Positions 1 to 7,212 of a DNA stretch of 10,001 bases are shown one piece after another; the first letter of the stretch is position 1, and every line of letters begins with the position of its first letter. This DNA is from Gammaproteobacteria bacterium (GTDB lineage Bacteria > Pseudomonadota > Gammaproteobacteria > Pseudomonadales > Pseudohongiellaceae). The notes under the pieces were generated by a model. It ran no database searches. It was given only the letters and a program-made list of their open reading frames with translations, and had not been told where the DNA came from. The position numbers were made by a program, and so were the translations under genes. Location of the stretch: the NCBI GenBank assembly GCA_003451715.1, contig DMJN01000008.1, positions 1 to 10,001 on the forward strand. The letters run 5' to 3'.

Positions 1-811
1 GACCGATATCGATCCTGATAAGGTGGTGGCGATAGGAGCGGGAATACAGGCCGATGTGTTGATCGGCAACAAATCGGCGGATAATTTTTTGCTGCTGGAC
101 GTTAATCCTCTGTCACTGGGTATCGAGACCATGGGTGAGCTCACGGAAAAGATCATTCCCCGCAATACCACCATCCCGGTGACCCGCGCCCAGGAATTTA
201 CGACCTTTAAAGACGGTCAGACGGCTATGACACTGCACGTTGTGCAGGGAGAACGAGAGCTGGTGAGCGATTGCCGTTCCCTGGCCAGGTTTGAGTTACG
301 CGGTATTCCTCCCATGGTGGCCGGGGCTGCCAAGGTGAGGGTGACGTTTCAGGTAGATGCCGATGGATTGCTGAGCGTAATGGCAGAAGAACTGAGCACA
401 TCCAGGACTGCGGAGATCCAGGTTAAACCAAGCTATGGGCTGAATGCCAGCTCAATAGAACAGATGTTGATATCCTCCCATGAGCATGCCGAATCCGACA
501 TGGAATTGCGCGCGCTGAAGGAAGCACAACTGGAAGCGGCCCAGTTGATCGATGCCATTGCCACCGCCAGCGAAGCCGATGGTAGCCTGTTGGAAGAGCA
601 TGATTCACAGCGCATTGCGGCGGGTATTGCCGGGTTGGAAAAAGCCGTGGCAGAAGAAAACGTTATACGTATTCATGAGTTAACCGAGCAACTGAATCGG
701 ATTAGCAGCGATTTCGCGGCACGCAGGATGGACCTGCATATCGGCAAGGCCTTGCGCGGAGAGTCCATCGATGAAGTTGAGCATCCGGCCGAGTCATCTG
801 AGAATCCTTAA
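1..811 (+). CDS. hscA: Fe-S cluster assembly chaperone HscA (Hsp70 family), 3' part
   Basis: This is the C-terminal part (about 269 residues, codons in phase from base 2) of HscA, the specialised Hsp70 that, with HscB, acts on the scaffold IscU to help release its nascent [2Fe-2S] cluster in the cytoplasm. E. coli HscA has about 616 residues, so more than half lies upstream of the window. Visible first is the end of the nucleotide-binding domain ([15 protein letters not shown]), then the substrate-binding beta domain ([66 protein letters not shown]), then the helical lid ending in [15 protein letters not shown]. The motifs are those of HscA rather than DnaK, and the following fdx and iscX genes support this. 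The GTG at 23 is an internal valine, not the start. The stop is TAA at 809-811. Confidence 0.97.
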   Translation, partial: TDIDPDKVVAIGAGIQADVLIGNKSADNFLLLDVNPLSLGIETMGELTEKIIPRNTTIPVTRAQEFTTFKDGQTAMTLHVVQGERELVSDCRSLARFELRGIPPMVAGAAKVRVTFQVDADGLLSVMAEELSTSRTAEIQVKPSYGLNASSIEQMLISSHEHAESDMELRALKEAQLEAAQLIDAIATASEADGSLLEEHDSQRIAAGIAGLEKAVAEENVIRIHELTEQLNRISSDFAARRMDLHIGKALRGESIDEVEHPAESSENP

Positions 812-836
812 GCTTTACAGGAAAACGATAGGGAAT

Positions 837-1175
837 ATGCCGAAACTGACATTCTTACCACACCCGGTAATCTGTCCCGATGGCGCCGAAATCCAGGCCG
901 AGTCGGGCGACAGCATCCTGAATACAGCCCTGGCCCATGATATTCCCATCGAACATGCCTGTGAAAAATCCTGCGCCTGTACCACTTGCCACGTCATTGT
1001 GCGAGAAGGATTCGACTCCCTCGAAGAGGCAGAAGAAAACGAGGAAGACTACCTGGACAAGGCCTGGGGTCTGGAGCCGGAATCCCGGCTGAGCTGCCAG
1101 ACACAGGTGATGGATGAGGATCTGGTCATCGAAATACCCAAGTACACAATAAACATGGTTTCAGAAGATAACTGA
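837..1175 (+). CDS. fdx: ISC-type [2Fe-2S] ferredoxin
   Basis: This 112-residue protein is the adrenodoxin-like ferredoxin of the ISC operon, thought to supply electrons for cluster assembly on IscU. E. coli Fdx has 111 residues. The cluster ligands are visible as C42, C48, C51 (ACEKSCACTTCH) and C87 (ESRLSCQ). C46, the extra cysteine close to the cluster and reported as important in E. coli Fdx, is also kept. The typical C-terminal pattern LDKAWGLEPESRLSC and EIPKYTIN is present. The ATG at 837 was chosen by homology: an in-frame ATG at 771 lies inside hscA and would add 22 residues not found in the family. Only a poor Shine-Dalgarno sequence is visible (AGGG at 830-833, very close to the start). 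The gene lies 25 bp after hscA, so it is probably cotranscribed and possibly translationally coupled. Confidence 0.96.
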   Translation: MPKLTFLPHPVICPDGAEIQAESGDSILNTALAHDIPIEHACEKSCACTTCHVIVREGFDSLEEAEENEEDYLDKAWGLEPESRLSCQTQVMDEDLVIEIPKYTINMVSEDN

Positions 1176-1189
1176 ATGGATAGTGCGCT

Positions 1190-1387
1190 ATGAAGTGGAT
1201 TGACATCTATGACATCGCCATCGAACTCGCGGATAACTACCCTGACCTCGATCCGAGGTATGTGAATTTTGTCGACCTGCGCAACTGGATTCTGCAGCTC
1301 GAGGAATTCGATGATGATCCAGAGCACTGCGGGGAGAAAATTCTGGAGGCAATCCAGGCCGCCTGGATTGAGGAAATAGCCGACTAA
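1190..1387 (+). CDS. iscX: IscX (YfhJ), Fe-S assembly regulator/iron-binding protein
   Basis: This 65-residue, strongly acidic protein matches IscX (E. coli 66 residues), a small winged-helix-like protein that binds iron and the cysteine desulfurase IscS and is proposed to tune or feed iron to cluster assembly. Family signatures are MKW near the start, YPDLDPRYVNFVDLRNWI, the acidic EFDDDPEHCGEKILEAI and a C-terminal aromatic-acidic tail (AAWIEEIAD). ATG 1190 is the only reasonable start, because an in-frame TAG lies at 1181-1183. It has only a weak GGA at 1178-1180 as a ribosome binding site and begins 14 bp after the fdx stop, which suggests translational coupling. A five-codon frame (1176-1193) overlaps its start codon. 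It is the last gene of the isc cluster here. Confidence 0.95.
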   Translation: MKWIDIYDIAIELADNYPDLDPRYVNFVDLRNWILQLEEFDDDPEHCGEKILEAIQAAWIEEIAD

Positions 1388-1437
1388 TATACTGAAAAAA
1401 CAAGACTTTTTGGTGTATCCCTCAACTCAGAAAAAGC

Positions 1438-1473
1438 GTACAAAAGCGATGGATTACCACGTATAATGCGCGA
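1438..1473 (+). promoter_or_regulatory. Candidate sigma-70 promoter for ndk
   Basis: The spacer between iscX and ndk contains a perfect -10 hexamer, TATAAT, at 1462-1467, followed by a GC-rich discriminator GCGCGA (1468-1473). Transcription would begin near 1474-1476, about 30 bp before the ndk ATG. The -35 is poor: at 17-bp spacing it is TACAAA (1439-1444), three of six matches to TTGACA, and no extended -10 TG is present. The perfect -10 and its distance from a strong ribosome binding site make it likely that ndk and the genes after it have their own promoter. The GC-rich discriminator is the type often seen at promoters under stringent (ppGpp/DksA) control, which is inference here. Confidence 0.6.
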
Positions 1474-1496
1474 TCTTTTTCGAATACAGAATACCT

Positions 1497-1500
1497 GGAG
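1497..1500 (+). promoter_or_regulatory. Ribosome binding site of ndk
   Basis: GGAG at 1497-1500 lies five bases before the ATG at 1506, a good Shine-Dalgarno position. It fixes the ndk start and fits a well expressed housekeeping gene. Confidence 0.75.
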
Positions 1501-1505
1501 TTAGG

Positions 1506-1937
1506 ATGGCGATCGAACGAACTCTTTCCATAATCAAACCGGATTCAGTTGCCAAGAACATCATTGGCAAGATCTACAGCCGTTTTGAGAATGCCGGATT
1601 GAAAATCGTGGCGGCCAAGCTGTTGCAGCTTGATGATGAATCTGCCGGCGGTTTTTATGCTGAACACAAGGGCAAGCCCTTCTATGATGATTTGATTGAG
1701 TTTATGACTTCCGGCCCCGTGATGGTGCAAGTACTGGAACGTGAGAATGCTGTCGCCCAGAACAGAGATTTGATGGGTGCGACCAACCCGGCAGAGGCGG
1801 AACCCGGCACGATCAGGGCTGATTTTGCCAATTCCATCGATGCCAACGCGGTGCATGGATCAGACTCTACGGCTTCCGCCGAACGCGAAGTCAGTTACTT
1901 TTTCAATGATGCGGAAATTTGTTCAGAGGGTCGCTAG
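1506..1937 (+). CDS. ndk: Nucleoside diphosphate kinase
   Basis: Ndk transfers the gamma-phosphate of ATP to other nucleoside diphosphates through a phosphohistidine, keeping NTP and dNTP pools balanced in the cytoplasm. The protein has 143 residues, exactly the E. coli length. The phosphate-accepting histidine is H117 in the signature NAVHGSDS (residues 114-121). Nucleotide-site features are K11 in the N-terminal IIKPDSV, the GKPFY segment near residue 56 and the [14 protein letters not shown] loop (91-104), and the C-terminus [11 protein letters not shown] is typical. It has its own candidate promoter and a good GGAG ribosome binding site, and lies 22 bp before rlmN. Nothing is missing or unusual. 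Confidence 0.98.
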   Translation: MAIERTLSIIKPDSVAKNIIGKIYSRFENAGLKIVAAKLLQLDDESAGGFYAEHKGKPFYDDLIEFMTSGPVMVQVLERENAVAQNRDLMGATNPAEAEPGTIRADFANSIDANAVHGSDSTASAEREVSYFFNDAEICSEGR

Positions 1938-1959
1938 ACTCCCCTGAGGTACGCTGAGC

Positions 1960-3141
1960 ATGACGGCACCAAGCATTCCAAACCTCGCAGGACTCAGCCG
2001 GGAGCGATTAAAAGCCCTGTTTGCCGACCTAGGGGAGAAACCATTTCGTGCCGAACAAGTCATGAAGTGGATACATCAGCGTGGCGTGCTGGATATCGAT
2101 GCTATGACCGATATCAGCAAGGTGCTCAGACAACGCCTCAAACAATGTACAGAGATTCGAATGCCAGCGGTTGTCGAGGACTATGCCTCGGACGATGGCA
2201 GTCACAAATGGATTATCGAAGTAGCCAGCGGCAGCAGGGTAGAGATGGTTTTCATCCCGGAGGCAGGCCGCGGCACATTGTGTGTCTCTTCCCAGGCCGG
2301 ATGTTTGCTGGACTGTAGTTTCTGTGCGACGGGTAAACAGGGCTTTAACAGTAACTTAAGCTGTGCCGAAATCATCGGCCAGCTGTGGTGGGCCAACAAA
2401 CAACTCGGCGCCTTCGTCGACGGTACAGAACGACAGGTTAGCAACGTGGTCATGATGGGAATGGGTGAGCCGCTGCTAAATTTCGACAATGTCATGGACG
2501 CAGTCAATATGATGATGGATGACTGCGCTTATGGATTATCCAAGCGCAAAGTTACCATCAGTACCTCCGGTGTCGTGCCGGCCATCGAGGCCATGCGCAA
2601 TCACACCGATGCCTCCATCGCGATTTCTTTACACGCGCCTGAAGACGAATTGCGTAGCCAACTCATGCCGATAAACAGGAAATACCCCATCAGCGAGCTG
2701 CTGTGCGCCGTACGCGGCCACATGGAAAGCCTGCCAGACAAACGCGTACCGATCATAGAGTACACGCTTATCGCGGGAGTGAACGATCACCGGCAACATG
2801 CCCGGGATCTGGCGGTCTTGCTTGAACATTTTCCCTGTAAGATTAACCTGATTCCTTTTAATCCGTTTAGCGACTGTGATTATCGTCGCCCCAGTGGCTC
2901 AAGCGTGACTAATTTTCGCCAGATTCTACAAAAGGCAGGCTATACGGTGACAGTGCGTACAACCCGAGCCGACGATATTGGCGCTGCCTGCGGGCAATTG
3001 GTTGGGGATGTGGCTGATCAGACCAGCCGTAGTGACAGGCACAAGAGCAGGGCCGCAAAAGAGGCCGGAAAAGTCTCTGAGGCAGCTGGTAATCAGGCAT
3101 CAGCTACTGATAATCTGGCGGTTGCGGCCGACAGACTATAG
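1960..3141 (+). CDS. rlmN: Dual-specificity RNA methyltransferase RlmN
   Basis: RlmN is a radical SAM enzyme that methylates C2 of adenosine 2503 in 23S rRNA and of A37 in a subset of tRNAs. The protein has 393 residues (E. coli 384). The N-terminal domain (about 1-95) includes the family pattern GEKPFRAEQVMKWIH. The 4Fe-4S/SAM motif CX3CX2C is C115, C119, C122 (AGCLLDCSFCATG), followed by the SAM-binding region MMGMGEPLLN (165-174). The two mechanistic cysteines are inferred by alignment: C344 in GAACGQL as the methyl-carrying one, and C108. A tail of about 45 residues after GQLVGD, rich in Ala, Ser, Lys and Asp, is longer than in E. coli and probably disordered. GAGGT at 1946-1950 serves the ATG at 1960. 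The TAG stop overlaps an unused GTG (3141) that is in frame with pilW. Confidence 0.98.
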   Translation: MTAPSIPNLAGLSRERLKALFADLGEKPFRAEQVMKWIHQRGVLDIDAMTDISKVLRQRLKQCTEIRMPAVVEDYASDDGSHKWIIEVASGSRVEMVFIPEAGRGTLCVSSQAGCLLDCSFCATGKQGFNSNLSCAEIIGQLWWANKQLGAFVDGTERQVSNVVMMGMGEPLLNFDNVMDAVNMMMDDCAYGLSKRKVTISTSGVVPAIEAMRNHTDASIAISLHAPEDELRSQLMPINRKYPISELLCAVRGHMESLPDKRVPIIEYTLIAGVNDHRQHARDLAVLLEHFPCKINLIPFNPFSDCDYRRPSGSSVTNFRQILQKAGYTVTVRTTRADDIGAACGQLVGDVADQTSRSDRHKSRAAKEAGKVSEAAGNQASATDNLAVAADRL

Positions 3142-3144
3142 TGG

Positions 3145-3149
3145 AAGGG
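3145..3149 (+). promoter_or_regulatory. Ribosome binding site deciding the pilW start
   Basis: AAGGG at 3145-3149 lies nine bases upstream of the ATG at 3159. It supports that start over the in-frame GTG at 3141, which overlaps the rlmN stop and has no upstream Shine-Dalgarno, and over the ATG at 3204, which also lacks one. Confidence 0.55.
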
Positions 3150-3158
3150 TGCCAATAT

Positions 3159-3854
3159 ATGTCTTTAATCACTTTAGAGCACGTAAGATTGACTGGCCTG
3201 CGAATGCCTCATCTATTGTGTGCATTTTTGCTTAGCTGCCTGATGTCGTCCTGTGTCACCACCACCACCGGTGGTTTCAATGTTGAAGCCTCAGAAGAAC
3301 AGGCGCTGGAAGATTATATTCAGCTCGCCATTGCCTACTACGATACCAACGACCTGACCAGTGCCAGACGGCATGTAAATAACGCTCTGAATATCGATAA
3401 TCGCAGCTCGGAAGCCTTTACCATGCTGGCGCTCATCATACAGCGTGAGGGCGACCTGGACCTGGCCGAGGAGAATTTTCAACGCGCCATCACCCTGGAT
3501 CGGAACAATTCCCGGGCTCGTAATAACTACGCAGTTCTGCTGTTCAGCATGCAGCGCTATGGGGATGCCTACGAGCAACTGGAACGAGTCTCGGTAGATG
3601 CGAACTATGAAGGGCGCTCTTTTGCCTTCGAAAATCAAGACTTCGATGGCGCGAAAGATGTTTACCAACAGTATTTGACCACCGTCGATTTCTACAATAT
3701 TCCCCATACACCGCGGGCGTTACTGGCGGGAATCCAGATAGAGGGCCACTTTCAGAATACCGAGCTGGTGGATAATTTTTCGCTAATCCTGTCAACCCTG
3801 TACCAGGATTCCCCTGAGTATGAAACCTACCAAAGGATAAGCGATGCAAACTGA
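3159..3854 (+). CDS. pilW: TPR lipoprotein of the type IV pilus PilW/PilF family, shortened
   Basis: PilW/PilF is an outer membrane TPR lipoprotein, the pilotin that helps assemble the PilQ secretin of type IV pili. The predicted protein has 231 residues (P. aeruginosa PilF about 252). It begins with a signal peptide of about 31 residues ending in CLMSSC (likely lipidated C32; LLSC at C27 is an alternative), followed by a Thr/Gly linker. Three TPR-like units are clear (starting near YIQLAIAYYD, FTMLALIIQR and RNNYAVLLFS). After FAFEN the sequence passes directly to QDFDGAKDVYQQYL, which resembles the second half of a later repeat, so about 40 residues present in the family appear to be absent, without loss of frame. 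The C-terminus (LLAGIQIEGHF, YQDSPEYETYQR) is family-like. It lies between rlmN and rodZ, where pilF sits in Pseudomonas, and overlaps rodZ by 11 bp. Family assignment is firm; function as an active pilotin is inferred. Confidence 0.88.
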   Translation: MSLITLEHVRLTGLRMPHLLCAFLLSCLMSSCVTTTTGGFNVEASEEQALEDYIQLAIAYYDTNDLTSARRHVNNALNIDNRSSEAFTMLALIIQREGDLDLAEENFQRAITLDRNNSRARNNYAVLLFSMQRYGDAYEQLERVSVDANYEGRSFAFENQDFDGAKDVYQQYLTTVDFYNIPHTPRALLAGIQIEGHFQNTELVDNFSLILSTLYQDSPEYETYQRISDAN

Positions 3855-4764
3855 GCAGCTTGCGGAACAGCTATCCGAAGCATCGGGTGATCAGGATGCC
3901 CGGCTCAGTGCTGGTGAGATACTACGCCAGGAAAGACTGCGGCGAGACTTGAATGAGAAAGAAGTCGCTGACCGTTTGCATATCACGATACATTATGTGC
4001 GTGCCCTGGAAGCCGACCAGTATGAAAAGTTACCTGCCGCCATCTTTGCGAAGGGCTATATAAAGAGTTATGCCCTGTTACTGGATCTGGATCCGGATGA
4101 TGTATTGGACAGGTATGCCGAATTCACGAGCCAGCAGTTGGAACAGGAACAGGAAGCAAACCGGCAGCAAGTAAGGCACAACCGTGACAAGAACAGACCC
4201 TGGGTAATCGTCTCAGTAGTCGGATTTATTGGCAGCTTTAGTGCTTTATGGGCATACAATAATTTTTCCGTTGGTCCCGATAGCGACACGGCAACTCCAG
4301 CTGCCGCCATTAGTAGCCCTGCACCGCAGCCCGTACAGACTGCACCACCCATCCAGCCAAGAACCGAGCAAGCAGTGCTTACTGAGCCCGCTGAACCGGC
4401 AATAAATGAGGCTGCCGCAACTACCAATATCACAGCTGTGCCTGATCAGAATCTGGTAGTACCTGCGGGAGACACCAGGAACGGGCAGCAAGACCGCGTT
4501 ATTCATATCGACAGCGTGGGTGAGGATATACTTCAAATCACTTTTATTGACGAAGGCTTTGTAGAGGTAAATGACGGTTCAAATAGGCGCATTCTCAGAG
4601 ATGTGCAATCTAAAGGTGATATCGTTGAAATAACCGGGAGTGCTCCGTTCACGATTCTGCTGGAAAATGCGCCTTTCACCCGTTTAACTTTCAACGGCAA
4701 TGAGATTGACGTCTCAGACAATATTCGCATCGACAATTCGGCTCGCCTGACAGTCGGCTTGTAA
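3844..4764 (+). CDS. rodZ: Cell-shape protein RodZ (HTH, one TM segment, periplasmic beta domain)
   Basis: RodZ is a bitopic inner membrane protein that links cytoplasmic MreB filaments to the periplasmic elongasome and so maintains rod shape. The protein has 306 residues (E. coli 337). Order of parts: an acidic N-terminus (1-22); a Cro/HTH_25-type helix-turn-helix domain (about 23-95: GEILRQERLRRDLNEKEVAD, YVRALEADQYEKLP, FAKGYIKSYALLLDLDPDDV), the face that contacts MreB in characterised homologues; a basic stretch (109-118) before a transmembrane segment (about 119-138, PWVIVSVVGFIGSFSALWAY); a linker rich in Pro, Ala and Thr (about 145-200); and a C-terminal beta domain of the DUF4115 type (about 217-306, with EDILQITFIDEGFVEV, GSAPFTILLENAP and TFNGNEIDV). 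The ATG at 3844 lies within the pilW end in another frame, suggesting coupled translation. Confidence 0.95.
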   Translation: MQTEQLAEQLSEASGDQDARLSAGEILRQERLRRDLNEKEVADRLHITIHYVRALEADQYEKLPAAIFAKGYIKSYALLLDLDPDDVLDRYAEFTSQQLEQEQEANRQQVRHNRDKNRPWVIVSVVGFIGSFSALWAYNNFSVGPDSDTATPAAAISSPAPQPVQTAPPIQPRTEQAVLTEPAEPAINEAAATTNITAVPDQNLVVPAGDTRNGQQDRVIHIDSVGEDILQITFIDEGFVEVNDGSNRRILRDVQSKGDIVEITGSAPFTILLENAPFTRLTFNGNEIDVSDNIRIDNSARLTVGL

Positions 4765-4779
4765 TTGGCCCTGTTGGTT

Positions 4780-4784
4780 GAGAG
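4780..4784 (+). promoter_or_regulatory. Ribosome binding site deciding the ispG start
   Basis: GAGAG at 4780-4784 lies seven bases before the ATG at 4792. It favours this start over the in-frame TTG at 4765, which directly abuts the rodZ stop and would add nine residues not seen in the family. Confidence 0.5.
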
Positions 4785-4791
4785 CTCCTTC

Positions 4792-5904
4792 ATGAACTCC
4801 AGGCAGACTATTATTCGTCGCAAAACTCGTCAGATCATGGTCGGCGATGTCGCCGTGGGCGGAGATGCTCCCATTTCAGTGCAGAGCATGACCAACACCG
4901 AAACAACGGATGTCGATGCTACTGTGCAGCAGATCGATCGACTGGTGACGGCGGGTGTGGATATTGTCAGGGTTTCCGTGCCTAGCATGGATGCCGCGGA
5001 AGCATTCAAACGCATCCGCAGCCGCGTAGCAGTACCGCTGGTAGCCGATATCCATTTCGACCATAGCATCGCACTCAAGGTGCTGGACTACGGCGTGGAT
5101 TGCCTGCGTATTAACCCGGGAAACATCGGCAGCGAAGCACGTATACGAAGTGTAGTAGATAGCGCCAGGGATAAGAATATTCCGCTACGTATCGGGGTAA
5201 ATGCTGGATCTCTCGGCAAGGCACTGCTTAGAAAATACACCGAGCCCAGTGCGGAAGCCATGGTGGAATCAGCATTAAACCAGATCGACATACTGGATAG
5301 ACTCAATTTTCAGAATTTCAAGATTAGCCTGAAAGCTTCAGAAATATTCATGACCCTGGCAGCCTATCGCGGACTCGCTGAGCAGATTGAGCAACCTTTC
5401 CATCTGGGGATTACCGAAGCAGGCGGGCTACGCATGGGTACGGTGAAATCGGCCATCGGCTTGGGTGCCTTATTAATGGAGGGTATCGGTGACACGATTC
5501 GCGTATCGCTGGCTGCGGACCCGGTGGAAGAAGTCAAGGTAGGGTTCGATATCCTCAAGAGTCTGGGACTGCGTCATAAGGGTGTAAACCTGGTGGCCTG
5601 TCCCAGTTGCTCGCGCCAGAATTTTGACGTCATTGCAGTGATTAATGAACTGGAATCCCGCCTCGAAGACATCATCACACCCATCGACGTGGCAGTGATT
5701 GGCTGCATCGTTAACGGTCCCGGGGAAGCCAAGGTGGCAGAGATCGGCCTGACCGGTGCCAGCCCCAACAACCTGGCCTATGTGGAAGGAATACCCGATC
5801 ACAAGATCAACAACGAAAACCTGGTGAACGAACTCGAAGAAATGATTCGGCAGCGCGTAGCGGCGAAACAGCTTGAGGAAGAGGATCTCATCGCCTCGGG
5901 TTAG
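4792..5904 (+). CDS. ispG: 4-hydroxy-3-methylbut-2-enyl diphosphate synthase (IspG/GcpE)
   Basis: IspG carries out the next-to-last step of the MEP isoprenoid pathway, the reductive ring opening of MEcPP to HMBPP, using a 4Fe-4S cluster. The protein has 370 residues from ATG 4792 (E. coli 372). The TIM-barrel domain is clear ([77 protein letters not shown]). The C-terminal cluster domain holds the ligands C270 and C273 (ACPSCSRQ), C305 ([10 protein letters not shown]) and E312, at the same numbers as in E. coli. No large insertion is present, so this is the short bacterial form. It lies 27 bp after rodZ and 24 bp before hisS, probably in one transcript. As a 4Fe-4S enzyme it depends on cluster assembly of the kind encoded at the window start. 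Confidence 0.98.
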   Translation: MNSRQTIIRRKTRQIMVGDVAVGGDAPISVQSMTNTETTDVDATVQQIDRLVTAGVDIVRVSVPSMDAAEAFKRIRSRVAVPLVADIHFDHSIALKVLDYGVDCLRINPGNIGSEARIRSVVDSARDKNIPLRIGVNAGSLGKALLRKYTEPSAEAMVESALNQIDILDRLNFQNFKISLKASEIFMTLAAYRGLAEQIEQPFHLGITEAGGLRMGTVKSAIGLGALLMEGIGDTIRVSLAADPVEEVKVGFDILKSLGLRHKGVNLVACPSCSRQNFDVIAVINELESRLEDIITPIDVAVIGCIVNGPGEAKVAEIGLTGASPNNLAYVEGIPDHKINNENLVNELEEMIRQRVAAKQLEEEDLIASG

Positions 5905-5928
5905 TAAATCCAAGCAGGCATCTAGAAC

Positions 5929-7212
5929 ATGGCGAAACTACAAGCAATCCGTGGAATGAATGACATACTTCCCGAACAGTCTCTGAGCTGGCGGTACCTG
6001 GAGAGAATTTTCCAGGGAGTTGTCAGAAGATTCGGCTATCAGGAGATTCGTTTTCCAGTGCTCGAGCAGACCGAATTGTTCAAGCGTTCCATCGGTGAGC
6101 TTACCGACATCGTCGAGAAAGAAATGTACAGCTTCGACGACCGCAATGGCGACAACCTGAGTCTGCGTCCCGAGGGCACTGCCGGTTGTGTAAGAGCGGC
6201 AGATCAGCACGGACTGCTCTATAACCAGCAACAACGCCTCTGGTACGCCGGACCGATGTTTCGCCACGAACGACCGCAGCAGGGACGCTATCGGCAATTC
6301 CATCAATTCGGAGTGGAAGCCTTCGGCATGGCGGGACCGGACATCGATGCCGAAATCCTGCAACTTGCCGCCAGCCTCTGGGAAGAGCTGGGCCTGACAG
6401 ACTACCTGTCACTGGAGATCAATAATATTGGCAACCCCGAAGATCGCCAACGCTATGCTGCCGAGCTCACTGTGTTTCTTCAGTCCAGGGCCGAACAACT
6501 GGATGATGACGCACGCAAGCGCATGCACAGCAATCCACTGCGCGTGCTGGATTCCAAGAATCCGGCAGTGCAGGAAGCCTTACAGGGCTGCCCACAGCTC
6601 GGGGACTTTGTGAGTAGTGAGAGCGTCGCGCACTACCAACAATTGCAGGCAATACTCGAGGCAGCGGAGATCGCCTTCACTGAGAATCCACGCCTGGTGC
6701 GAGGGTTGGACTACTACAACTACTGCGTCTACGAGTGGACTACCGATACACTGGGAGCCCAGGGGGCCGTATGCGGCGGTGGCCGTTACGATGGCCTGGT
6801 AGAAATGCTGGGCGGCAAGCCAACCCTGGCTGCCGGTTTCGCCATCGGCATCGAGCGGCTGGTGTTAATGCTTGAATCCCTGAATAAAATTCCTGATTCG
6901 GCGTTACACCCCCTGGATGTTTACCTGTTAGTGGTGGGCGATAAGTTGGCAGCCCAGGGTTTGCAAATAGCCCAACAAATCCGCTCCCATTACCCGCAAT
7001 TGGGCGTAGTTGCCCACTGCGGGGGTGGCAAATATAAGCGCCAGCTAAAGCGGGCATTCAGCGGAGGTGCACGCCTGGCAGTGGTCCTGGAGCGTGATGA
7101 TGAGGGATCAGATCCCCTTAAGAGCGTGAAAATCCGCCGTCTGGACGACTCTGCCGAATCGGAAACCATCCGGATCGACGAAATAATCCCTAAACTGGGC
7201 GAATTTCTCTAA
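5929..7212 (+). CDS. hisS: Histidyl-tRNA synthetase
   Basis: HisS charges tRNA-His with histidine in the cytoplasm. It is a class II synthetase acting as a dimer. The protein has 427 residues (E. coli 424). The start AIRGMNDILPE is typical. Motif 2 is in the region MFRHERPQQGRYRQFHQFGV (110-129), preceded by LRPEGT (79-84). The histidine-specific segments are LVRGLDYYNYCVYEW (256-270) and GGGRYDGL (283-290), and motif 3 is AAGFAIGIERLV (301-312). A C-terminal anticodon-binding domain follows (about 325-427, with VYLLVVGD and VVAHCGGGKYKRQLKRA). The ATG at 5929 has only a weak, rather distant AGG (5916-5918), so translation may depend on coupling to ispG, 24 bp upstream. No sign of damage. Confidence 0.98.
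   Translation: MAKLQAIRGMNDILPEQSLSWRYLERIFQGVVRRFGYQEIRFPVLEQTELFKRSIGELTDIVEKEMYSFDDRNGDNLSLRPEGTAGCVRAADQHGLLYNQQQRLWYAGPMFRHERPQQGRYRQFHQFGVEAFGMAGPDIDAEILQLAASLWEELGLTDYLSLEINNIGNPEDRQRYAAELTVFLQSRAEQLDDDARKRMHSNPLRVLDSKNPAVQEALQGCPQLGDFVSSESVAHYQQLQAILEAAEIAFTENPRLVRGLDYYNYCVYEWTTDTLGAQGAVCGGGRYDGLVEMLGGKPTLAAGFAIGIERLVLMLESLNKIPDSALHPLDVYLLVVGDKLAAQGLQIAQQIRSHYPQLGVVAHCGGGKYKRQLKRAFSGGARLAVVLERDDEGSDPLKSVKIRRLDDSAESETIRIDEIIPKLGEFL

Noticed and set aside
1389..1418. AT-rich imperfect hairpin after iscX (AAAAA 1396-1400 with TTTTT 1407-1411, ATAC/GTAT outside)
   Set aside because: The stem has almost no G-C pairs, contains an internal loop and is not followed by a T run, so it is not a convincing Rho-independent terminator.
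3141..3158. GTG start for pilW overlapping the rlmN stop (TAGTG)
   Set aside because: It has no Shine-Dalgarno, while ATG 3159 has AAGGG nine bases upstream. The extra residues would only lengthen an already long signal peptide.
3264..3275. 12-bp palindrome ACCACCGGTGGT
   Set aside because: It lies inside pilW, encodes the Thr/Gly linker after the lipidated cysteine and comes from repeated ACC codons. No second copy or operator context was seen.
3291..3707. 138-codon open frame on the - strand
   Set aside because: It is antisense to pilW, whose TPR pattern is clear on the + strand.
4765..4791. TTG start for ispG directly after the rodZ stop
   Set aside because: It would add nine residues not typical of IspG, and ATG 4792 has GAGAG at good spacing and gives a protein whose cluster ligands fall at the E. 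coli numbers.
5473..5913. 146-codon open frame on the - strand
   Set aside because: It lies antisense to ispG, whose protein has every catalytic residue. The reverse frame resembles no family I know and has no ribosome binding site of note.
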